The notes beneath the pieces are model-generated. The model was not told the DNA's origin and searched no databases. It was given only the letters and a program-made list of their open reading frames with translations. From Bacteroidales bacterium (GTDB lineage: Bacteria; Bacteroidota; Bacteroidia; Bacteroidales; UBA10428): a stretch of 12,210 nucleotides of DNA. Made by a program: the position numbers and the translations under genes. Positions 1 to 6,302 of this stretch are shown here, in pieces (position 1 is the stretch's first letter; every line of letters starts with the position of its first letter). The stretch spans positions 1 through 12,210 of the forward strand of contig JAFGOZ010000292.1 in assembly GCA_016926235.1 (NCBI GenBank), read 5' to 3'.

Positions 1-446
1 GTATAGTTATGAGCTGTTTTCTGTTTACCATGTGCATATAGTGAAATAAGCTTTACAAAGATCGCATCAGCATTTTTTGCATTTTTTATGGCCTGCCGAA
101 CTCTTTCACCACTTCCCTTCATGAACTCTTCATCTGCATCTATCTGGAAAATCCAGTCACCTGAAGCATATTGGAGAGCCTGATTCCTGGCCTTACAGAA
201 ACTGTTTTCCCATGTGTGAAAATAGACTTTATCAGTGTATTTCTTTGCTATTGCTACCGTATTGTCCGTGGAACCGGTATCTACAATAATGATCTCGTCA
301 GCAATATCCTTAACATTTTTAAGGCAATTCTCCAGAAACCTCTCTTCATCCTTTACAATCAGGCATACAGATATTGTAACACTATGATTAGATTCTTTTC
401 TCTTAACCTTCTGCTTTTTAGATTTTTTTTCACTTTTCTTTGACAT
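1..446 (-). CDS. Family 2 glycosyltransferase, N-terminal part (cut by left window edge)
   Basis: I translated this directly: an ATG at 446-444 opens 148 codons with no stop before base 1. Residues 1-20 are very lysine-rich. A GT-A fold then begins with a beta strand and VKDEERFLENCL (31-42). The nucleotide-binding segment is IIIVDTGSTDN (52-62, with D56 and D61), and the metal-binding DxD is IDADEEF (102-108, D103 and D105). The VKDEE opening with the DTGSTDNT signature is typical of the GT2 subgroup that often carries C-terminal TPR repeats, but that part lies outside the window. The likely role is sugar transfer from a nucleotide donor at the cytoplasmic membrane face. No clear Shine-Dalgarno precedes the ATG; the leader is an A/T-rich tract. 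It follows the heptose block after a 268-bp gap, so it may be expressed separately. The family is secure; donor and acceptor are unknown. Confidence 0.88.
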   Translation of the reverse strand, partial: MSKKSEKKSKKQKVKRKESNHSVTISVCLIVKDEERFLENCLKNVKDIADEIIIVDTGSTDNTVAIAKKYTDKVYFHTWENSFCKARNQALQYASGDWIFQIDADEEFMKGSGERVRQAIKNAKNADAIFVKLISLYAHGKQKTAHNY

Positions 447-481
447 TTATTATTTTTTATAAAAAAATTATTTAGTTAGCG

Positions 482-713
482 TTAGATAAAAATATTTTTC
501 CAGTAAAGTATTTCATACTTCTGGAGAGTAAGTCTCAAAGCTTTAAGATGGAAATTGAGAATAGCGGAATTGCCTGCTGCCAGATACAACTCTTTATCTG
601 GCAATCTGATGTGATGTATGGCATTATGTCAACCTCACAATGTCCCATTTCAGAAGATAGTATTTTGAGGAAGATCTGTTTATTTTTTCAGTAAAACACC
701 TGGAATATGCCAA
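482..713 (-). pseudogene. Probable remnant of a gene 3' end with one frameshift
   Basis: The gap after the hddC/gmhB fusion is not featureless. On the minus strand, 713-627 reads 29 codons without a stop, ending in LLKWDIVRLT before TAA at 626-624. Shifting frame by one base at that point, 628-485 reads 48 more codons, including RLPDKELYLAAGNSA and a helix-like stretch ending LQKYEILYWKN, before TAA at 484-482. The joined reading has protein-like composition and would be restored by deleting a single T near 626. No start codon with a ribosome site is seen, so if real it is the C-terminal scrap of a lost gene. I do not recognise the family. Sampled GC is about 40%, nearer to the flanking glycosyltransferases than to the adjoining heptose genes. 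Chance open frames of this length are possible. Confidence 0.35.
578..603. repeat. Perfect 9-bp inverted repeat (TGCCAGATA / TATCTGGCA)
   Basis: The arms at 578-586 and 595-603 are exact reverse complements separated by an 8-base loop. Neither strand has a T-run immediately after the stem, so it is not a typical intrinsic terminator. It lies inside the proposed remnant, where it would encode LPDKELYLA, so the symmetry may be accidental. It could also act as an RNA hairpin in the leader of the 446-1 glycosyltransferase gene. Confidence 0.4.
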
Positions 714-714
714 G

Positions 715-1986
715 TTAGAAGTCCAATATAAAATCTATTGCAGCCTTTAGATTTGGTTTAATATAATCGGCAAAATCCGTATCAATATTGTTATTTACCA
801 GGATTGATTTACATCCCGCATTTTTTCCTGCGATAACGTCGACCCGGCTATCACCAATCATCCAGGATTGTTTCAAGTCAATATTAATATCTTTTTGAGC
901 AGAAAATAACATGCCAGGCTTTGGTTTTCTGCATTCACAATCAATTTTTAAACGCTCAACTTCACCATCAAAGCCTTTTTCAGGATGATGATGGCAGTAA
1001 TAAATTGCATCCAGGTAAGTGCCTTTTTCGCCTAAAAGAGTTTCCATTTTTTTATGAATCTCACTCAAGCCCTCTTCTGTTAACCAACCTTTTGCAATAA
1101 CAGGTTGATTTGTTATCAAGACAGCTAAATACTCACTTTGATTTATTGATTTTATACTTTCATAAACTCCTGGCAACAACTCAAAATCTTCAATTTTAGA
1201 CAGGTTGCCAACATCTTTGTTTATAACGCCATCTCTGTCTATAAAAATCGTTTTTTGAGGAAACTTTTTATTGAATCGGGAAATCTTGCCACTTTGATAA
1301 TCTTCAATAACTCTCTGCAGTCTGTCTAACGTTCCCATATCCTTTATATATTCATGTGTTTTGTATGCCCTGAGATATTCACCATTTTTAACAACTTTCG
1401 GTAACACATCTTTTCCAAAATCCTGTTTTTTATTTTCGTTGATAAATTTGAATATTTCTGGAGAAAAAATGTAAACTGCCGCATTTACAATATTACTGTA
1501 AAATATGCCGGGCATATGAGGTTTTGTTAAAAAATTTATGACTTTATCTCCCTTTACTTCTATTAAATCGCTATCGTACGGGTGGTCATTAGGATGAGTT
1601 AAAATTGAACCAATAGAGTTGCTTTTTTTATTATCAAAATCAATAAACGATTTTATGTCAAAATTCATCATTATGTCAGCATAAAACACCATAAATCTTT
1701 CTTTCAGCAAGTCCTTTATAAGATTAAAGCACCCTGCTGTTCCCAGGGGTATTTCTTCGATTACATGTTGAATGCTTACCCCAAAATTTCTACCATCACC
1801 GAAGTAATCGACAATTTTTTCCGAAAGATATCCTGAAATTATTATTATATCAGTAATCCCGTATGACTTTGCTAAATTGACCTGGTGTTCTAAAATGGGG
1901 ATACCTCCGATTTTACACATCGGCTTCGGAATATCGGTTAAACCAAGTCTTGTTCCTTTTCCACCTGCTATTATGACAAGTTTCAT
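715..1986 (-). CDS. hddC/gmhB: Bifunctional heptose-1-phosphate nucleotidyltransferase / heptose-bisphosphate phosphatase (HddC-GmhB fusion)
   Basis: A 423-residue fusion. Residues 1-235 form a sugar-phosphate nucleotidyltransferase with the signature AGGKGTRLG (7-15), the KPM lysine (K21), EEIPLGTAG (77-85) and the metal-site segment FYADIM (101-106, D104). This half resembles HddC, which makes GDP-D-glycero-alpha-D-manno-heptose. Residues 245-400 are a HAD phosphatase of the HisB-N/GmhB type: motif I FIDRDGVIN (248-256, D250 and D252), motif II ITNQP (291-295), zinc ligands C331, H333, C350 and C352 (CHHHP ... CECRKPKPGM), and motif IV MIGDSRVD (376-383). GmhB removes the 7-phosphate from heptose 1,7-bisphosphate, so the two halves would catalyse consecutive steps. 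The start codon overlaps the stop of the epimerase gene as ATGA (1986-1983), which suggests translational coupling. The GDP preference is inferred from the HddA partner and was not read from residues. Confidence 0.88.
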   Translation of the reverse strand: MKLVIIAGGKGTRLGLTDIPKPMCKIGGIPILEHQVNLAKSYGITDIIIISGYLSEKIVDYFGDGRNFGVSIQHVIEEIPLGTAGCFNLIKDLLKERFMVFYADIMMNFDIKSFIDFDNKKSNSIGSILTHPNDHPYDSDLIEVKGDKVINFLTKPHMPGIFYSNIVNAAVYIFSPEIFKFINENKKQDFGKDVLPKVVKNGEYLRAYKTHEYIKDMGTLDRLQRVIEDYQSGKISRFNKKFPQKTIFIDRDGVINKDVGNLSKIEDFELLPGVYESIKSINQSEYLAVLITNQPVIAKGWLTEEGLSEIHKKMETLLGEKGTYLDAIYYCHHHPEKGFDGEVERLKIDCECRKPKPGMLFSAQKDINIDLKQSWMIGDSRVDVIAGKNAGCKSILVNNNIDTDFADYIKPNLKAAIDFILDF

Positions 1987-2924
1987 TTATACTGCTCTAA
2001 AATTTTCTTTACAGACAGTTTAACAGCTTCATCGGAAGTCATTCTGGCTTTAAACCCAAGTTTATGTAATTTTTCCAGTTTATAATTAAACTCGGGGACA
2101 TCTCCAATCCAGCCTCTCTCACCTCCGGTATATTTTATTTCCGCATCAAGCCCCATTGCATTAATAACATCTTTCGCAATTTGACTGACTCTTGTTCGTG
2201 TTTCAACGCCTACATTATAAATATTAATTTGTTCTGCAGCATTTTCAAAAATAAAAAATATCGCATCAACTAAATCTTTTATATAAAGATATGGTTTATA
2301 TTGGTTTCCGTCACCTAAAACTTCAAGAAGATGAGGATTAGAACGAAGTTTATTAATAAAATCAAAAATTATACCGTGAGTTGCTCTTTCCCCGATGACA
2401 TTTGGAAAACGCACTACCCAGGTTTGAATTCCATAATTTTCACAAAAACTGTAAATAAACGCTTCTGATGCAAGTTTTGAAGCACCATAATGTGAAACAG
2501 GAATGAGAGGCCCAAAATCTTCTGAAAGCGGTTGGATTGTATCTCCGTAAATAGCTGAAGTTGATGCAAATACAAGCTTTCTTACTTCGTATAATTTCAT
2601 TGCATTTAATATACTGTAAGTAGTATTAAATGTGTTATTTAAATCTATTTCAGGTGATTGAAAACTTTGGGAAATATCAGAATTGGCTGCTAAATGAAAA
2701 ATACAATCAAATTTTTCTGACTCAAAAAGATCATTTAATTTAACGGTATTGTTTACATTTTCTTTGATAAACTTAAAGTCTTTATTACTGAAATGTTGAG
2801 AAATATTATCTTCTTTACCCAAAGTAAGATTATCTATTGCTACAACCTGCATACTCTGACTTAAAAGTCTATCAACTACATGACTTCCAATAAAACCGGC
2901 TCCACCTGTTACAAGCACTTTCAA
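1983..2924 (-). CDS. NAD-dependent nucleotide-sugar epimerase/dehydratase (GalE-like SDR), TTG start
   Basis: A 313-residue extended short-chain dehydrogenase. The Rossmann motif VTGGAGFIGSH is at 5-15, with D31 at the end of strand 2 binding the adenosine ribose of NAD. The catalytic set is STSAIYG (121-127) with Y146 and K150 in HYGASK. The C-terminal GGERGWIGDVP (267-277) is common in GalE-like sugar-nucleotide epimerases. It probably acts on a nucleotide sugar in the cytoplasm, such as UDP-hexose 4-epimerisation or a change at a carbon of the activated heptose; the sequence does not decide which. The start is a TTG, chosen because the Rossmann strand needs these residues and an AGGAGG lies 9 bases upstream. 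The first 53 bases overlap the end of the TagF-like gene in another frame. Family is firm, substrate open. Confidence 0.87.
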   Translation of the reverse strand: MKVLVTGGAGFIGSHVVDRLLSQSMQVVAIDNLTLGKEDNISQHFSNKDFKFIKENVNNTVKLNDLFESEKFDCIFHLAANSDISQSFQSPEIDLNNTFNTTYSILNAMKLYEVRKLVFASTSAIYGDTIQPLSEDFGPLIPVSHYGASKLASEAFIYSFCENYGIQTWVVRFPNVIGERATHGIIFDFINKLRSNPHLLEVLGDGNQYKPYLYIKDLVDAIFFIFENAAEQINIYNVGVETRTRVSQIAKDVINAMGLDAEIKYTGGERGWIGDVPEFNYKLEKLHKLGFKARMTSDEAVKLSVKKILEQYK

Positions 2925-4203
2925 ATTTAATTTCCTCCTGAATTGATTTTATCATGTCTTCCTTAATTCGTTTTCCCGCGTTACCATCAAAATTCGGAAT
3001 GAATTCTTTAATAGCTCTTAATCGTTCCTCTTTTTTGGGATCTTCGGCTTTTCTTATAAGCTCTAGAAAGTTTAGCATATCATCACAACCGGTTCCTTGA
3101 TAGTAGGAGTTTACAAGATTCAAAGCAACCTCTGTTAATGGCTCGATACAGTCAGAATTATGCATATATAATATAGGTTTTTTATTAACTGCAGCCTCAA
3201 TCATAACGGCCGAACGATCCACTATTACGGCATCAACTCCTAATATAACCGGCCTGTAATCATCTTCATAATAGGTACATAAATTTTCTATTGAATTAAG
3301 TTTGTCTTTTAACTTATTTACATGTTTTGCGGTATAAATACTTTTTTCTGTGATCTGGCTAAAAAATTTTGGATGTGGCATAAATACAAAAAATAAATCA
3401 GAATATGCGTCTATTTGGTTAATAAATTTTTCATATTCTTCGAAATATGGCGTTATAAAGCGCATATTTTTCCGAAGAACAACATGATTCTCAAGTAAAG
3501 TGGGGAAATGCACTTTCCATAATACGATTTTGCGACCCTTGGCTTTTTGTTTTATATCTGCAGGGAAGGGAAATTTTTCCTTATGAAAAAGTCCGTCAAA
3601 TTTAGGATGTCCGGTAACTTTTACGGTGTTTTCAATGTCTTTCCTTAACGAATATTTCAAGAAATCCTGTTTAATCAAATCAGAATATGTATAAATTCGC
3701 CAGGCTGAACCGGGAACTCCTTTGACAAAATGAAGAATCCTTGACCCTTCTCTGTCCGAAATTTCTATTCCGTAGGATATATAAATAATCCTAATACCTT
3801 GAACTTTCAGGGTTCGCGAATGAAAATCTTTTTGCCTGTGGGAACCATCATATGGAGATTGCAGGACAATAATATGAGGCTTCTGGTTATTGAAATCATA
3901 ATCTTCTAAATTAACATAATTAATATTTTTTGATTTTAAAAAATCGACTGCGGTTTCGGTTTGGTCAAATTCACCCACTTTTATATCATAGTAAACCATC
4001 GTAACATTCAGTCGTTCATCTTTTAAACATTCTTCCCAAAAAGACTCCCAGGAAGGCCAAAACGATGCAATCTGGAAAAGGAAAACTACATTTATCTTTT
4101 CACCTTTTTTAAGCTTAACTTTGTTAATCTCAAATAATATATTATCAAATTTTCTCTTTATTTGAGATTTTATGGACTTGTATAATTTGAAATTATTAAC
4201 CAT
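2872..4203 (-). CDS. CDP-glycerol glycerophosphotransferase-like (TagF-type) GT-B transferase
   Basis: A 443-residue GT-B-fold protein. The N-terminal half has FLFQIASFWPSWESF (41-55) and a segment around HIIVLQSPYDG (110-120). The C-terminal half has the family landmarks TGHPKFD (197-203), FMPHPKF (274-280) and VDRSAVMIEAA (328-338), corresponding to the HP and D-x-S...E elements that bind the CDP-alcohol donor in TagF-like enzymes. It may transfer glycerol phosphate, another polyol phosphate or a sugar to the glycan being built by its neighbours. The ATG at 4203 has an AAGG (4210-4213) six bases upstream, overlapping the gmhA stop codon, so it is likely coupled to gmhA. Odd point: its last ~17 residues are read out of frame from the DNA encoding the Rossmann loop of the next gene, so this tail is probably not conserved. 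Confidence 0.75.
   Translation of the reverse strand: MVNNFKLYKSIKSQIKRKFDNILFEINKVKLKKGEKINVVFLFQIASFWPSWESFWEECLKDERLNVTMVYYDIKVGEFDQTETAVDFLKSKNINYVNLEDYDFNNQKPHIIVLQSPYDGSHRQKDFHSRTLKVQGIRIIYISYGIEISDREGSRILHFVKGVPGSAWRIYTYSDLIKQDFLKYSLRKDIENTVKVTGHPKFDGLFHKEKFPFPADIKQKAKGRKIVLWKVHFPTLLENHVVLRKNMRFITPYFEEYEKFINQIDAYSDLFFVFMPHPKFFSQITEKSIYTAKHVNKLKDKLNSIENLCTYYEDDYRPVILGVDAVIVDRSAVMIEAAVNKKPILYMHNSDCIEPLTEVALNLVNSYYQGTGCDDMLNFLELIRKAEDPKKEERLRAIKEFIPNFDGNAGKRIKEDMIKSIQEEIKFESACNRWSRFYWKSCS
2934..2939 (-). promoter_or_regulatory. Strong ribosome binding site (AGGAGG) for the TTG-start epimerase
   Basis: On the minus strand CAGGAGGAA sits inside the upstream TagF-like coding region, with AGGAGG 9 bases before TTG at 2924-2922. 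No in-frame ATG occurs near the Rossmann motif, so this site decides the start. A strong site may offset both the weak start codon and the ribosomes still elongating through the overlap. Confidence 0.8.
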
Positions 4204-4211
4204 TTTGTACC

Positions 4212-4787
4212 TTATTTATGTAAATATTCGTTTAAAATTCGCATGGTCACATGTACCAATATCATGTGAATATCTTCCGATATCTGCATATCGTCAACAT
4301 TGGCATTAACAGAATATTGAGCCAGGTTTTTAAGAATCCCCCCTTTGTAGCCGGTAACTCCAACTGTAACCCCACCGTTTTGTTTTGCCCAATCAATAGC
4401 CTTAATAACATTTGCAGAGTTTCCACTACCCGAAATGCCGATAACAACATCACCTTCATTAAAGAAATTTTGCAGTTGTTCGATAAAAATTTTTGAATAG
4501 TCGAAATCATTGGAATATGCCAACATACTGGGGATGTTGTCTGTTAAAGATATAACTTTGAAGCCTTTATCAAGTTTATTAATATCGCATACAAAATGGG
4601 ATGAGGTTGAACCGCTACCGCCATTACCGCACACAAAAATATTTTTTTTAGAAGCTCTGGCATTTAATAAGATTTGCGCAAAAATATCTATTTCTCTTCT
4701 ATTCAGAGCATCTAAAGTATTTTTAAGCGCATAAATGTATGAATCAATTTTACCGCAGAATATTAATTTATCGTCTGTATTAAGCAT
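4212..4787 (-). CDS. gmhA: Sedoheptulose-7-phosphate isomerase (SIS domain)
   Basis: A 191-residue SIS-domain protein, the usual GmhA length. It isomerises sedoheptulose 7-phosphate to D-glycero-D-manno-heptose 7-phosphate, the first step of heptose synthesis. The sugar-phosphate loop GNGGSGSTSSH is at 54-64, a second Ser-rich loop SGSGNS at 119-124, and H179 in LVHVTM fits the catalytic His180 of E. coli GmhA. By my hand alignment the position of E. coli Glu65 is Asp68. An in-frame ATG at 4832 would add 15 residues, but I prefer 4787: it follows the hddA stop by one base and has AGAGG (4793-4797) five bases upstream, whereas the upstream ATGs (4832, 4802) lie inside hddA and I saw no site before 4802. 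It sits between hddA and the TagF-like gene in a coupled block. Confidence 0.88.
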   Translation of the reverse strand: MLNTDDKLIFCGKIDSYIYALKNTLDALNRREIDIFAQILLNARASKKNIFVCGNGGSGSTSSHFVCDINKLDKGFKVISLTDNIPSMLAYSNDFDYSKIFIEQLQNFFNEGDVVIGISGSGNSANVIKAIDWAKQNGGVTVGVTGYKGGILKNLAQYSVNANVDDMQISEDIHMILVHVTMRILNEYLHK

Positions 4788-4788
4788 C

Positions 4789-5772
4789 TTATCCTCTATC
4801 ATAATGTATTGTAGCCGTGCCGGAATTATCAAACATGAAAGGTACTTCTTTTAAATTTTTTAAGGCTTTTTTTAATTTATCATGGTTTTGCTCCTCCGCA
4901 TAAAAAAGTAAAAACCCTCCTCCACCGGCTCCTAAAAGTTTCCCTCCCGTCGCACCGTTTTTAAGTGCCGTTTTATAATTTTCATCGATAAATCCATTTG
5001 AAATTTCTCCTGCAAGCTCTTTTTTGTAATTCCAACCTGTATTTAAAATTTCACCCATTGCTTCTATATTATTGTTTAACAATTCTATTTTTAGTTCTTT
5101 GGCTAATTTAACCATTTTATTAAGGTTATGAAATTTATTTTTACTTCTTAGTATATTTTCGGTTTGTGCAGATAAAATTTCGCTTGCAGAGCGGTTATAA
5201 CCTGTATAAAAAAGTAAAAGATTTTTTTGCAACTGTTCATATCTTTTATGATTTAAGTACAACTTTTCAACATAAACACTTTCATCGGGATTAAATTCGA
5301 TATAGTTCAATCCCCCACAGGCGCAAGCATACTGATCCTGTTTACCGATGGGCTCGTGTAACTTTTCTATCTCTATTGTACAAGCCAGGTTTGCAGTTTC
5401 TTCTTTTGACATATATTTTTCTACATAAGCATTGCAAAGTGTAATCATACCGACAGTAAACGCTGAACTGGAAGCTAGACCGGTTTGTGCCGGAATATCC
5501 GCACTTGAGTTAAAGTCAACGCCCTTTATGTTGTACATTTTAAATATCTGCTTAATTATTTTATGTTGAATATCTTCAACACTGTCGACTTTTTCGGTTT
5601 TGGAATATTTTAAAAAATAACCGTCTCGAAAAAAATATGGATGAATGGATAAATACATGTACTTGTTAATGCTGGTACTTAAAACAGCACCGCCATTATG
5701 CCTGTAATATGTTCTTATATCACTGCCGCCACCGGCAAAACTTATTCTAAAGGGAGTCTTAGTAATAATCAT
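4789..5772 (-). CDS. hddA: D-glycero-alpha-D-manno-heptose-7-phosphate 1-kinase (GHMP kinase)
   Basis: A 327-residue GHMP kinase. RISFAGGGSD (9-18) is the N-terminal substrate strand, the ATP loop is IPAQTGLASSSAFTVG (93-108), GKQDQYACACGG (143-154) carries the probable catalytic Asp146, and the C-terminal glycine loop is GKLLGAGGGGF (277-287). These features, with FAGGGSD and GKQDQYA, are characteristic of HddA, which phosphorylates heptose 7-phosphate at C1 in the alpha configuration. That selects the GDP-heptose branch over the ADP-heptose branch that uses HldE. The start ATG has GAGG (5779-5782) six bases upstream, sharing bases with the TGA of the preceding small gene. The stop is one base before the gmhA start. 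Cytoplasmic. The assignment is strong because gmhA, gmhB-like and hddC-like partners are all adjacent. Confidence 0.92.
   Translation of the reverse strand: MIITKTPFRISFAGGGSDIRTYYRHNGGAVLSTSINKYMYLSIHPYFFRDGYFLKYSKTEKVDSVEDIQHKIIKQIFKMYNIKGVDFNSSADIPAQTGLASSSAFTVGMITLCNAYVEKYMSKEETANLACTIEIEKLHEPIGKQDQYACACGGLNYIEFNPDESVYVEKLYLNHKRYEQLQKNLLLFYTGYNRSASEILSAQTENILRSKNKFHNLNKMVKLAKELKIELLNNNIEAMGEILNTGWNYKKELAGEISNGFIDENYKTALKNGATGGKLLGAGGGGFLLFYAEEQNHDKLKKALKNLKEVPFMFDNSGTATIHYDRG
4793..4797 (-). promoter_or_regulatory. Ribosome binding site (AGAGG) setting the gmhA start
   Basis: AGAGG on the minus strand is five bases before the ATG at 4787 and overlaps the last codons of hddA. It supports the 191-residue form of GmhA over a 206-residue form that would overlap hddA by 44 bases. 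Confidence 0.65.
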
Positions 5773-5780
5773 TTTCGACC

Positions 5781-6197
5781 TCAGCGTAAAAAATCTTTTA
5801 TTTTCTCAAGCAATTTTTTTTCTGAAATTAAAGAATCATATTTAAATTTTCCGACTTCCTGAAATAATTCTCTTTCAAAAAAGGTGATAATACTTTTTGT
5901 AATCCGAATGCCAATTAATACAATATCCGGATTTTCAGCCAATATCTCTTCCGGTGGAAATGCTTTTATTCCTTTATAGATTTGTTTTTCGATGAACTTT
6001 TTATCGGATACCGCAACAATATTTAAATCTGACAAATCATAATTTTCAAATATGGATTGGCATAAAATTCCGATTGCATAAATAACTACTTTCTTATTCT
6101 TATACTTTTTAGCCAACCTATCGATTTTATTTTGAATATCAATTTCTTTCAAATAATCTATAGCTTCCTGTTTTGACATTCTTCCTTCTAATTTCAT
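5781..6197 (-). CDS. Small Rossmann-like protein of unknown function, related to GT C-terminal modules
   Basis: A 138-residue protein. Residues 1-34 are helical and charged, then KKVVIYAIGILCQSIF (35-50) forms a beta-strand/loop/helix unit like a dinucleotide-binding start. It is followed by NIVAVSDKKF (59-68, D65 at the end of strand 2), FPPEEI (80-85) and NPDIVLIGI (89-97). The same order (glycine loop, acidic residue, PxEI, DxVVIAI) occurs in the C-terminal domain of the glycosyltransferase encoded just upstream. The usual GxG loop is altered here: YAIG where the neighbour has YGAG. It could be a free-standing regulator, a scaffold, or a sugar-nucleotide binding module split from a glycosyltransferase. 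The ATG has GGGGG (6205-6209) seven bases upstream, and the stop overlaps the hddA ribosome site, so the two are probably coupled. No catalytic set is visible; I assign no reaction. Confidence 0.75.
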   Translation of the reverse strand: MKLEGRMSKQEAIDYLKEIDIQNKIDRLAKKYKNKKVVIYAIGILCQSIFENYDLSDLNIVAVSDKKFIEKQIYKGIKAFPPEEILAENPDIVLIGIRITKSIITFFERELFQEVGKFKYDSLISEKKLLEKIKDFLR

Positions 6198-6233
6198 TTA
6201 TTATCCCCCGTCTAGTGTACATGCAAAGTTCAT

Positions 6234-6249
6234 CACTAAACCTTTAGTG
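6234..6249 (+). terminator. Short hairpin plus T-rich tract, oriented as a plus-strand terminator
   Basis: CACTAAA (6234-6240) and TTTAGTG (6243-6249) are perfect 7-base arms. On the plus strand they are followed by CTGTTTTGTTTTTTG. All genes here are on the minus strand, so it could only stop antisense transcription. The stem has just two G-C pairs. It lies in the 105-bp gap before the small Rossmann-like gene. Weak call. Confidence 0.2.
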
Positions 6250-6302
6250 CTGTTTTGTTTTTTGAAATTTTTATTATTTTTTGGAGACGTATCGATTTGA
6301 AT

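Noticed and set aside
171..443. Plus-strand ORF of 90 codons
   Set aside because: It lies opposite the glycosyltransferase on the minus strand, whose GT2 motifs are unmistakable; the plus-strand product has no recognisable features.
500..524. Hairpin (CCAG-TA-AAGTAT / ATACTT-CTGG) as an intrinsic terminator for the heptose block
   Set aside because: The stem has a two-base bulge and is followed by GAAAAATATTTTT on the minus strand, not an immediate T-run; it also lies about 190 bases after the stop codon. Too weak to call.
604..632. TTGACA with TCAGAT at 17-base spacing as a promoter for the left-edge gene
   Set aside because: The -10 element matches only 3 of 6, the start would lie about 150 bases before the gene, and the region reads more like a gene remnant.
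4788..4832. Fifteen extra N-terminal residues for GmhA from the ATG at 4832
   Set aside because: These bases encode the hddA C-terminus, and the ATG at 4787 has a good ribosome site and gives the normal family length.
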